From assembly GCA_002633025.1 (NCBI GenBank), contig NMRB01001303.1, positions 101,176-165,175 on the forward strand: a stretch of 64,000 bases of DNA, in the 5' to 3' direction. The DNA is from Notospermus geniculatus (taxonomy: Eukaryota; Nemertea; Pilidiophora; Heteronemertea; Lineidae). This document shows positions 10,535 through 20,620 of the stretch, in pieces; the stretch's first letter is position 1, and each line of letters starts with the position of its first letter. The position numbers and the translations under genes are program-made. The notes beneath the pieces are model-generated. The model had not been told where the DNA came from. It made no database searches and was given only the letters and a program-made list of their open reading frames with translations.

Positions 10535-11842
10535 ATAGTTTTGGTATATACTCAAGAGCCACATGTGAGGGAAGTCTGCAAAAAACGTCGTTTGCATTGA
10601 ATTATGAAACATCCATCCAGCATCTTGTGAACAAGAACCACTGGGTAGGATGTTGTATTGGCTGAAGTATTGTCACAATTTTCCAAGATACCTGGTCAAA
10701 ATACCGTTGTCATTTTTACGCCACAATACATTATATTTGCGGTTTTATCGGCAATTGTTTGACCTTGGAGGAATTATACTTGAATTCCTCCAAGGTTTGA
10801 CGAATCGATACATGAACATAACCTGCAGTTTATGCGAGAAGTGGGAAATAATCGTTTTTATTACATCTGTAGATTGTATATTAGATTTTCCGTTAGGGCC
10901 GAAGCCATCGCAGTATTGGCCCTAGTTAGTACGAAAGAGGCCATTTCAAGCTACTCATGTTCCTCACGACTACGTGCGGCAGTAACCCAATGCATGCGTT
11001 ATGCACTGATTTTATGGTAGTCATACGTAGTCGTCAGTAATCCGTGGCGGATACCTGGACCAGCCGCTAGCTAAGCGGACGTGGTAACCACTAGGTTACC
11101 AAGGCTCCTCACCATTTCTAGATCTCTTCTGTGACAGAACCCTTTATTTTTTCCAATGTTTACCCTGTTGTTTAGATTTTTCCGTCATGCCCAAAGCCGT
11201 CGCATCATTGGCCCTGGTTATCATTTGTTGCAGAATTGCACTCACTCTTTCATTAGGAAATCAGCCCCTAGGCCCCTATTACATAGAAGTATACGGTATA
11301 CGAGAGCTTGTATTGTTCGTAGGACTTACTTCCGAATTCCGGCGGATTTATCTTGGTGGTCATTGTATTCGGGTTGGCTTACAAACTAAAAGATGACGCC
11401 TCCACTTGTCCGTACTGTCCACGCTGCTGTACGACTGTATGTCTAATGTACACACTATTGTCGGGCACTACAGTTCCTTTCTCGGACGCTACACTTCCAC
11501 AAACGATATCACAGTTCACAAACACCACTTTTTCACGAAAGTCACTCCTTACTCTTACGCTCTAATTCCTTTACACTTCCACACCGTAAATTATCGCTTT
11601 GCCTCTGCTACCATTGTTAAAATCAGGCAAATTCACTCAGGTCCACACAGGATAGACTTCATACCACCACACTTTATTACGCTTCGCCCACATGACGTCA
11701 CAATCATACATTAAAACATTAATACATTAACAATAACATGGGAACGACTTGAGATTTTCTTGTGAAATTTTTTGGACATGTTGCTTGTGAGTAGACATTG
11801 TTTCCTTTCGATATCCAGCGTCATTCGATTCAAGGTTTGGCC
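10535..11842. other. No protein gene recognised
   Basis: Contains a weak tRNA-like segment (separate entry) and short frames without motifs. A direct duplication of the phrase 'cttggaggaatt/aattcctccaag' near 10764-10795 forms a small hairpin. Confidence 0.35.
11055..11115 (-). repeat. Possible tRNA-derived SINE fragment
   Basis: The minus strand reads GGTAACCTAGTGGTTACC followed by GTCCGCTTAGCTAGCGG, which resembles a tRNA A-box and D-arm followed by an anticodon-like stem. The expected B-box is badly degraded (GGTCCAGGTATCC). It is not a functional tRNA gene. Confidence 0.3.
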
Positions 11843-12700
11843 AATAGGGGGCTAAATGTGAAAACAGGAAAAGTGCTATTTCTCCCGAACAAATGAATGG
11901 ATCGTCACCAAATTTTTATCATGATACATAACATAATACCCGGGTTTTTGATTAGACGCACTTTTGAAGGTCACAGAGGTCAGAGTTGTACAAAAGTAAC
12001 GAACCTGCCACAGTTCGCCATTATTTCACTGAGCAATTTCTTATCTTGCATAAATGTAGATTAGAGGGGTACCATCGAAAATGCTGAGTTTCGGTGCAAT
12101 TGGACTTCTAGTATGGCCGCCAGGTGGCGTAACCTGAAAATCATCTAAGTGCTATAACTCAGGGACGCCGTGACCCACAAAGCTCAAACATGATATGTAC
12201 CTCCTTCTAGATGACCTTTATGTGCACGTCAACTTTCGGCTTGATTTGACTTCCATTATGGCCACCAGGTGGCATAATCCCAAAATCATCAAAGTGCTAT
12301 AACTCGGAAATGAATTGACCTACACTGCTAAAATTTGATACGTGACTCCCTTTAGATAATTTACATGTGCATGCGAAGTTTCAGCCTGATCGGGCATCCA
12401 ATCTGGCCACCAGGTGGCGTAACCCCCGAAAATCATCAAAGTGCTACATGTATAACTCAGGAACGACGTGACCAAGAGCGCTCAAATGTGCTATATGGCT
12501 CCCTCTCGATGACATTTATGTGCATCGGAAGTTTTGGCCTGATTGGACATCAAATATGGCCACCAGGTGGCGTAACCCAAAAAATAACTCAGGAGTGACT
12601 TGGCCCAGATTGCTCATAACTGATATGTACCTTCATCTGTCACAAAACTATTACATGTATGTCCAACCAGGTGAGCATGTAGTCTATGGCCCATTTCATT
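11840..12700 (-). mobile_element. 145-bp-module element, partial copy (DINE/pearl-like)
   Basis: Four modules start with a ggccRccaggtggcRtaa block at 12117, 12262, 12407 and 12560, spaced 145, 145 and 153 bp. Each is followed by 'aaaatcatcaaagtgctataactcagg' type text and 'gacctttatgtgcat'. A related block (CCAATAGGGGGC) lies at about 11845. Compared with copies at 27.4, 33.8 and 62.6 kb it runs in the opposite orientation and lacks the GAC-rich microsatellite end, so it is truncated. Confidence 0.8.
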
Positions 12701-12973
12701 TTATTCACTTGTCCACTTCGAAAACCTGGTTATTTGCCACGCTTAGCGTGCGTCTTGTTCTTATTGTTTCCCTCCTGACGGATTAAGCGGCAACTAACCC
12801 AACAATAACCATTCTAGGCCGCGTCTATTGTTGGGGAACACTGAGCTACAGAAACACTCACCTATTTTACACTGGTCGCACGCGTGGTCCACTTAGAGGG
12901 GTTTCACTGTACTGATCAGCTCGATCATCCGGGCAACGTAAAAGTGCAATACTAGGGAGTTTAAGAAATCTAA

Positions 12974-13084
12974 CGATAAACGTTAACTTTACGACAACAT
13001 TATTTTTCGTACCGAAAATGCAATATAAAATCTGGTGAATGTGTAGTATGAAAAATAACGTTGTCGTCAAGTTCACGTTTATCG
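12974..13084. mobile_element. Small foldback element
   Basis: CGATAAACGTTAACTTTACG and what follows (12974-13013) is the near complement of 13046-13084, with a loop of about 32 bp. No coding capacity. Confidence 0.65.
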
Positions 13085-13125
13085 AAATTCATTTTCATTT
13101 CCAGGACATACATGACATAATGTAT

Positions 13126-13365
13126 TTCTGGAGATGGTTGGTACCAAAAATGCCCCTGCCGCCAGTGCGTCTTTTAGCATATCATGTAAGATCGAGAGAG
13201 TTATGGTACATCTCGAATTTTTAAATTTCTAGTTTGCAGATACAAAGTGGAAACGAAAGATACATTTCAAAGTTTAATATACACCGTAACTCTATCGGTC
13301 TAACGTCATACACTAAAAGACCCTCTTGCAGCAGGCGATATTTGTGGTACCAACCATCTCCTGAA
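13126..13365. mobile_element. Foldback MITE with about 85-bp arms
   Basis: The left arm starts TTCTGGAGATGGTTGGTACC and the right arm ends with its complement at 13365. Arms are imperfect further in. The LINE fragment that follows ends with its (ATT)n tail exactly at the right edge, so the LINE may have inserted into or beside this element. Confidence 0.7.
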
Positions 13366-14350
13366 ATAATAATAATAATAATAATTTATTTAATTAAAGT
13401 GCAACATTAATGTAGAAACATTTTCTATGCACTGTACAATAAAACAATATGGATGCATAATTTAAAACATATATTGCCTAGTCGAAAACTTTTTTAAAAA
13501 GAAATGTTTTCAGATTTTTCTTAAAACTGGTGGTGTCCGTGAGGCAGCGCATTTCGGCCGGTAAGGAGTTCCACAGTCTGGGCGCCACCGCCCCCAGCGA
13601 TCGGTCACCGTACTGCCCATTGGTGCGTGGGATGGCGAGAAGCCAAGGATCAGCCGTCGACCGAAGACTGCGGGTAGGGCTCCGCAGCCTGAGGAACTCC
13701 TGTAAATAACCGGGACTAGTCTCACGGTGCAACACATTATGCACCGTAAGTAAGATCTTGTAGTCAATGCGCTGCCTCACAGGCAGCCAATGGAGGTCTT
13801 TTAAAATTGGTGTGATGTGCTCTCTCCTCCTGGTTCTGGTGAGAAGTCTCGCGGCAGAGTTCTGTGCCTTCTGCAGGCGAGAAATCTCACAGTCAGGCAG
13901 ACCCAGGAGAAGAGAGTTTTGGAAATCCAATCTTGTGGTGATGAGAGCATTTATGATACGTGCACATGTCACATCAGTGAGATATCTTCGGACTTTTGCC
14001 AACCTAGAGATCTGGAAATAAACCGATTTTACAACACTAGAGACCTGCGGCGACATGCTTAAATTTGCATCAAATTGCGCTCCAAGGTTGCGAACCTGGC
14101 TAGAGGCGCGAACTGAGGCAGCACCAATTTGGATGGCAGGGAGTGGCTGCAGCCTCGACATCCTTTGTTTTGAAGCAACAATTAGGAATTCAGTTTTCTC
14201 ATCGTTGCCCTTGAGATGGTTTGGTGCAAGCCACTCCCTGACATCACGCACACAGTCCTCAGCCTTGGATATGGCTGCCAACAGTCCGGCCGCAGATGTC
14301 TCAAATGTAGTATAAAGTTGAATATCATCAGCAAAACCATGTCTCATCAT
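13366..14350 (-). pseudogene. CR1/L2-like LINE, 5'-truncated: end of RT and C-terminal region
   Basis: The open frame of about 290 residues starts at the RT catalytic box (FADDIQLYTTF) and continues through LNDEKTEF-like, RNLGAQFD, LDFQNSLL, RREHITPILKDLHWLPV and RLWNSLPAEM, which are diagnostic of the RT thumb and C-terminal part of CR1/L2-type LINEs. The 3' end is an (AAT)n tail at 13368-13383. Endonuclease and the RT fingers are missing, the usual result of incomplete reverse transcription. The fragment itself has no stop. It cannot transpose. Confidence 0.88.
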
Positions 14351-15092
14351 GTTGTGTCGATCAATAATAGCGCTAAGCGAAATACATTAAGTCATGGAAA
14401 TGACTTCGTGTTTCGTCAGATTTGCGATACCTCAGTATTGCTACTTATTTTGAAAGGATACAAGTGCAAAGAAATATTGAAGGGCATACACTACGCATAA
14501 CAATTATTACGACGAGTAAAAACAGACATTTTGGCCAATTTCCGCCAATTTCGTACGGTGCCCGACCAGCTCCCTCACGGTTCCCACGGGCACCGGGACA
14601 TTTTGCACCAGCCGTACGGGCGCCGCGGTGCTGAGCTGGCTGCTCCCAAATCTCCCGGCGTTTTCATCCGACCGGTAGGCCGTAGAAAGCCCGTAGAGGC
14701 CCGTAGCGGCCCCTACGGGTCGTGTGCGGGCTCCTGCCAGTGACCGGGCTGGTTGCGCACGATTTTTTCTCCCAATTAAGCCTAGGTCACATATCCACCG
14801 GGCCCCTTACGATTTTCCCCACCCGGCAGCTTGCCGTGGATTTCAGAGACCGTACGGGTCCATTACGATTTTCATGTCTACGGTGTGTGTGGTCACATAT
14901 TCTACGGCGCCCGGCGACATATTCTACGGCGCCCGGCGGAGCCCGGTGAAAATTGGTGGAGAGTAATCGCAAGACGCCCGTCAACAATCCGTAAAGGTGC
15001 CGGCCGGATGCCGTGTGGTAAGCTTTCGGGCTCCGTCCGATGAACAGATGCGCCGCAAGGCGCCCGGTTGGGGCCCGGCAGGGGTAGGGGAG
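14351..15092. repeat. GC-rich block with 22-bp tandem duplication
   Basis: From about 14530 the sequence is GC-rich and dense in variants of CGCCCGG, CCGTACGGG and CCCGTAGAGG. A 22-bp unit containing TTCTACGGCGCCCGGCG is present twice in exact tandem (14895-14916 and 14917-14938). Many overlapping open frames in all phases come from the base composition and are not called genes. Confidence 0.5.
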
Positions 15093-15352
15093 ACCGGGGC
15101 TAGTTGTAACACTTTTTCTTTTAAGGCCTATTTCTTCCTTATAACAAGATGTATTTATAACCTGCTTGGTATTTTGAATATTTGATATGAATGGTTACTT
15201 GTACACAAAACAAAGTTTGGCCATCTCTATCCATGTCTCTGAAAAATGGGTCCAAAGTCGACTGTTACCACTTACCCCGTTAAAAAAATGTCGGGGTTAG
15301 TTGTAACACATGTTGGGGTAGGTTGTAAAACATGTTGGGGGTAGGTTGTCCG
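15093..15352. repeat. Dispersed GGGGTTAGTTGTAACA repeats
   Basis: Four related words (ggggctagttgtaacac near 15096, ggggttagttgtaacac near 15294, ggggtaggttgtaaaac near 15315, gggggtaggttgtccg near 15337) occur, the last three about 21 bp apart. No coding motif is seen. Confidence 0.5.
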
Positions 15353-15532
15353 TTTGTAGTTTCGAGTCATCTTTGAAAATAAAAGGATGGTAACATTCTT
15401 TGCATTGCCTAACAGCAGAATCTCTCTACTGAGGGCACTTTTACGACAGTAAGACAAGGTATATAGGTTGTACCAAAAATAGATAAAGACCAAAAATATA
15501 CCACTCTGAAACCGGCCCAGCCCAAGGGTTTN

Positions 15533-16130
15533 CTGGATGGTTCTCATCGGGGCATGTCTGTCGAGCACAGCAAGCATCACTTCACAATAAGCTGAAATGG
15601 CATTATCAGCCTGGCAAGACTCAGACATCACTGCAATATCAGCAGCTAAGGCTGCTTTGTCAACAGTTTTCAATTTACGGACTTTCATGGTCTTGGGTAC
15701 TGGTTTGTTGCAATTAGTGAGACTTAGTTCAAAAAAGACTGGAAAATGGTCAGATATGGCCTTGCTTGGCTCCACAGTGAAACCAAGCAGAACACTGTCC
15801 GCTTTACGACCAATGATGTGATCTAATGTGTTGCCTGAACGATGAGTTGATTTATTCACATACTGTGCCATGCCATGTAAATCTAACAGTTCTAGATATT
15901 TCACTGCCTCAGCGTCATTTGCACGGTTAACTTTGACGTTTATGTCTCCCACTATGGTTAAGGGTAGAGTCTCTGAGCTGTACATGTCGAGTAACTCTGA
16001 AAAATCTCGCAGAAAGCCGGTAAATGTGCACTTATTCGTTCTGCTTGGAGGTGGGCGGTACACAAGTAGTACTCGATGTCTCCCATTTATTGTGGTCTCA
16101 ACCCATTCAAATTCTGCATAAAGTCAGAAA
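15533..16130 (-). pseudogene. LINE endonuclease fragment
   Basis: The minus-strand translation shows an AP endonuclease core: YRPPPS, TIVGDINVK (GDFN box with Ile), LDHIIGR and SDHFPVFFEL. It ends abruptly at the single N (15532), where the reading turns to unrelated sequence. It lies upstream, in element orientation, of the RT fragment at 13366-14350 and could be part of the same LINE with the middle lost, but 1.2 kb of unrelated GC-rich DNA separates them. The N suggests a bad join. Confidence 0.8.
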
Positions 16131-16321
16131 TCTTGTTGACTACAACTGGGCATCAATGTTTTTGCACAAGATTCACTTCTTCATTGCGTAATCTGTCGTT
16201 GAAAAAAAGGTCCCCCAAAAAACTTTTTTGTTTCTGGATTTTTCACCAAAATTCCTTTGCTAGAATGAAGTTATGCCAATAAAATAAAGGTGATTTAGCA
16301 AGTTACTGTCAAAATCGGCCA

Positions 16322-16803
16322 TTTAGTTTTTGAAAAATTGACGTTTTTGTAAAGCTATATCAACACCACTTGTCTTCCACTGCCAACAACTTATGAGACG
16401 GTCCCTACATAATAATGCAAACCATACTTCATGTCTCTTGTGTAGGCCGTCAGTGCATACAAAATCCATAGATCTATAGAACAGGGCTGAGTCCTATGTG
16501 GCAAAAGTGTTACATAATAATTTTTCAAGTGTGTGGAGGCTTTAGTGACCAATTCATGCACTGGTTAACTTCAAACAAAGATGACAAAGGCTACTAAGTT
16601 CTTTCTCAATGCCTGTTACTTTTTGCAATACAATGTCATGAATAACCAGTACAGGTCACAACATTTATCTCTGCATATACAGTGACGCATGCATGGTGTA
16701 TGGTTTGCATTATTATGTAGGGGCCGTCTCATAAGTTGTTGGTAGTGGAACACAAGTGGTGTTGATATAGCTTTACAAAAACGTCAATTTCTCAAAAGCT
16801 AAA
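16322..16803. mobile_element. Foldback element with about 120-bp arms
   Basis: The left arm contains AAAGCTATATCAACACCACT and ACAACTTATGAGACGG; the right arm (about 16690-16803) is the complement in the same order. The 250-bp centre shows no coding signal. The left arm fades toward the N-side at 16322. Confidence 0.75.
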
Positions 16804-16957
16804 CGTACGTGTACAACTGTACGTGTACAAGCCACACTAATCCACTGTACAAACATGAGATAGTCAAGTGCGAGGCTAATCCTGTGAAGAGAGTTCTTGA
16901 TCATGAGGGATAACGCTACTCTGACTAGCAAACTAATCACTGAGCAAACATATTACA

Positions 16958-17450
16958 AAGATAATCCTTATCCCGATATGCTCAGCATATCGGGGTTAGA
17001 ACTGAATTTTTGTGTGAGGGAGGGTAATGTTTTATTCTGAGTGCTCCTCATTCTGTTCGTCGTCCATCGTCCTGAACAGGGATGGCAGGTTTCTTAACCG
17101 CTTGGCTTAGAAACATGAAACTTGGCCTACAGGTAGTCTATGGTAAAAACTGTATCTGGGTCAAAAATTAGGGCCGCTGGTTGTACACTCTGGCCTGTAG
17201 GGGGCGCTTTGCAAAAACGTTGTTTTGGCCATAATCTCCTCAAAACATTGCTAGCGAGAACCACGAATGGTGGGTTGGGTTCATATGATGGGAGTTCTTC
17301 ACACAAATCCTAGATTTTTTATTTGACCTACTTCCCAAGGTCACAGAATTGGCTCCTTTACTTGCCACCAGGCGGCAGATTCATATAAAAACAGTATTTT
17401 ACCTTGGTGAATCTGAGTGATAACAAGGACCACGAAATTTTCTGCTCAGG
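16958..17450 (+). mobile_element. Hairpin + GTC-rich + CTCF-like-box element (DINE/pearl-like family 2)
   Basis: Starts with a 10-bp-stem hairpin (CCCGATATGC TCA GCATATCGGG, 16973-16995), followed by gttcgtcgtccatcgtcc at about 17056, then 'aacatgaaacttggcc', a block CCTGTAGGGGGCGC near 17192 and a second block CCACCAGGCGGCAG near 17367, with 'tttgacctacttcccaaggtcacag' between. This is the same order of parts as the elements at 29.6 kb (reversed) and 42.3 kb. Non-coding. Confidence 0.65.
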
Positions 17451-17464
17451 TGTGTGGGTAATAA

Positions 17465-17636
17465 GAAGAAATGAAATAGGTAACACCGTCTTTTGAATCA
17501 ACTTGGTTGTATTGAGACAAGCTTTCCACCCTATCGGGCCTTCATCAGGTCCTGATGAAGGCCCGAAAGGGTCGAAAGCTTGTCTCAATACAACCAAGTT
17601 GATTCAAAAGACGGTGTTACCTATTTCATTTCTTCT
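17465..17636. mobile_element. 172-bp near-perfect palindrome with hammerhead-like cores
   Basis: The two 85-bp arms meet at CATCAGG|TCCTGATG (centre about 17550). Differences between the arms are few (for example CCACCCTATC against GACCCTTTC in complement). Each strand carries CTGATGA, a 5-bp stem with GAAA loop, then GAAA, which recalls the conserved core of hammerhead ribozymes but with one extra A after CTGATGA. It is either a foldback MITE or head-to-head retroelement ends. Confidence 0.75.
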
Positions 17637-19155
17637 CATTCATTCAACGATCAACACGGCTATCTCTATAATTATTGTGTGGGTAATAGAAGACGTAAAC
17701 TCAGGTCTTCTAGGTCAAATTGGAGAAAATGAAAACACTGCATATTTTGGTCCTATAGACCTGATTCTTCTTAAATTGGTGCGGTGGGACAACTACACAG
17801 GGCAAATTTTTTGGTGTGGTCGGATGTCTATTTATGACCACTAGGGAGCAATGATCTCATTCCATCGTTCCTCAGCGACCCTGATGAGAGGTGAGCAAGT
17901 AGTTCTCGCCGGTTTTTTGTAGGCCGTATTATTTTCCCGACATTCGTCTACCAGTGAGGAAAACTGGTACTGCGTTCCCGATGATCGTGTACGCAGTGAG
18001 GGAAAATCGTACTGGGTGCACGACTGTCGTGAGCGGACTGATGTATTGCGAATTTGGGACTCGACGGTCGGGTCAGGAACGATCGATTTCTTCACAGTGA
18101 AGACACATCTGGTCGTGGGTGCACTGAAGAATCTATGGTCAATTCAAGTCGCAGCTTATTCCGTCAGACAAAAGCCAGACTTTTTTTACAAGAAAGATTG
18201 GGAACAAGAAAAAATAAAATCACTTTTTTAACAGTTCTCAGGGCCGCCGCCCCAAAATATGCCAAAATGAAAAAAAATAAAATTTTATTTTCATTTTTAT
18301 CCCGCCCGCCGCGCAGTAACGATCCTAGTAGTGGATCGTTCGCTGATATCAGCGCCAGTAGTTCTCTAATGAAAATTTTACCTTTAGTAAATAAACTTCA
18401 GTCATAAAATGCATAACTTTGTCTTGCCATCTCATCATTATCGAATCTTCTTGGCAAACTAGGCCTATAGTGACAGTTCCGGCGGAGCTACCCATCCACT
18501 TGAGCCGGCCTGACGATGTTTTGGCGGAAAGCCAAGAGAGACCAGTGACCATGGTGACTCAATTCCTGGAACTCCACATGCATTGGCTAGTCGCCAAGAT
18601 GCAGTGATATGACCTATTTAGTGCTGTCATCCAATGGGTGAGGGGATACCACACTGGGATTCCCATGACATCATTGTGGCAACTATATTCAGGGCTCACA
18701 GGCTGCGCGAGACTGCTTGCGTGAGACTGCTTTTGCACAGACCTGTGTAGCCGTGGAACGCATCACATCGGCGAGATTTGGCCGACGTGTACGTCCGCGA
18801 CCTCATCACAGCGTAGGAATAAAATAAGTCCCAAGTGACTGGCTTAACATTCTTTGCTTAATGCAAAAATATTTACAGATTTTTTTGTGAATAATTGTAT
18901 GAGGCAAGTAACAACTATCATAATAAGCGAGGTTTGTAGGTACATGTATTTTGATCCTAGTAACTACGGGGATCGAGGGATCACATGATCAGCCAAGCCA
19001 AGTAGTTCGCTGTCAATCACCCGGCGCCATCTTGATTTCCCACAATCCTGTGAGCACGGCGTAACAGATTGGTGCGAGGCAGGAGCGCCTTCTGTTGTAA
19101 CAATGTTATTTGGCACACCATGTGCATGGGGTGTTTACACTTGCAAGTCATGTTC
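17637..19155. other. No gene recognised
   Basis: An imperfect 50-60-bp direct repeat (cagtgaggaaaactggtactg / cagtgagggaaaatcgtactg) lies at about 17950-18030, and an AAAATAAAATTTTATTTT-like self-complementary stretch near 18270-18296. Open frames of up to 117 codons have no motifs. Confidence 0.4.
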
Positions 19156-19161
19156 ATTATG

Positions 19162-20620
19162 GTTCCCGATCAATCAGATCGGGAACCATATTGTTTTTGG
19201 TCATGGTGTCTGTGTGTGTGTGTGCGTGTGTGTGTCTGTGTGTCCGGTCTGTCACACCTTCATATCTCATCTCCTTGAACAGCTACAGCCATGGAAACAA
19301 ATCCTACCCCTAGGTTTGTCAACCTGGGCAATCCAATGAGCCAATAATAATGTTCAATCTCAGATGCCTCCATCATGATGTAATCAACATATCGGACTTG
19401 ATATTTTGTCTGTCGAGCTTTTATCTGATGGCATAACTCGGCTCCTTCAACACCTACAGCAATGGAAATAAGTTCTACCCTTAGGTTTTCATACCTTAGG
19501 AATAGGAGCAGTCAGCCGCGCATATTGCTAACAGATGGCAGCACAGTCTTAGCGGACCAAATGTACAGGAAATCTATTATGATCGCTGCTCGATCGATAA
19601 TGACTGGGTCCGCTAGATGCATTGAATTGGGCCCTAGTGACACCTAGTGGTGAACTCGCTGACAGCTCCTATTGAATGGGCTGGTTACTTTTGATGTGAG
19701 ATGTTGGGGTCATGGTGACATCGATATCACGAATTTGATATTTTTAGATAACTTGCCATACTGTCAACTGAGCAACATGAAACAAGTCTTAGTTCATGCC
19801 TACTTATCAAAGGACTGGACTAAGTTGAAAATCTCAGCCTCAAGAGATTTTGATATATCAAACTTGATAATTTGAAATATCTCTGCCTGTGGTAAAGGTA
19901 GAGGCATGATATCACCCATACTTAGGTTATTGAGGATGCCCATTTCGATTATGCAATGACCTTGATGATCAGAGGTCAAGGTCGAACTTGAAAATTTGAA
20001 ATATCTCTGCCTGTGGTAGTGATAAAGACATGATATCACCCACACTTTAGGTTATTGAGGATGCACATTTCGATTACGCAATGACCTTGATTGTCAGAGG
20101 TCAAGGTCAAGGTCAACCATGAAAATTTGTAATTTTTCTGCCTGTGGCAGTGATAGAGACATGATATCCCCCATACCTAGGTTACTGAGGATGCCCATTT
20201 CGATTATGATGTAATGACAATGATGATCAGAGGTCAAGGTCAAGGTCAAACTTGATAATTCGAAATTCCTCGGCTTTTGGTAAAGGTAGAGGCATGATAT
20301 CACCCATACCTAGGTTACTGAGGATGCCCATTCTGATTATGCAATGACCTTGATGATCAAAGGTCAAGGTCATACTTTGATATTTGATACATCTCTGCCT
20401 ATGGCAGAGGTGGAAGCATGATATCACCCACTATTAGGTTACTGAGGATGCCCACTTTGATTATGCAATGACCTTGATGATCAGAGGTCAAGGTCAAACC
20501 TGATGATTTGATTTGAGCACATCAAAATGGCAACCAGCAGGCTGCCTGTCATGCCTGTAAGGCCCTCTAAAACAAGCGGGAACCATCAGACATTTACAAT
20601 GTCATCTTGTTTGGATTTGA
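19162..20620 (+). mobile_element. Hairpin + GT microsatellite + 125-133-bp AGGTCA modules
   Basis: Starts with an 11-bp-stem hairpin (GGTTCCCGATC, loop AATCA, GATCGGGAACC; about 19161-19188), then a (TG)n/GTCTGTGTGTCCGGTCTGTC tract (19207-19252). It continues into five modules, each with TGACCTTGATGATCAGAGG and runs of AGGTCAAGGTCA near 19955, 20080, 20213, 20345 and 20467, a period of about 125-133 bp. The far end is ill-defined (about 20560-20620). It belongs to the same family as 1690-2300. Confidence 0.75.

Noticed and set aside
11055-11115. Functional tRNA gene
   Set aside because: The B-box is degraded and no complete cloverleaf can be drawn.
14216-15185. Several overlapping frames of 60-95 codons
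   Set aside because: They lie in GC-rich or antisense-LINE sequence, in all phases, without motifs.
20094-20427. Short minus-strand frames reading DLDLDL-type ends
   Set aside because: Translation of the AGGTCA repeat; repeated in every module with stops in between.
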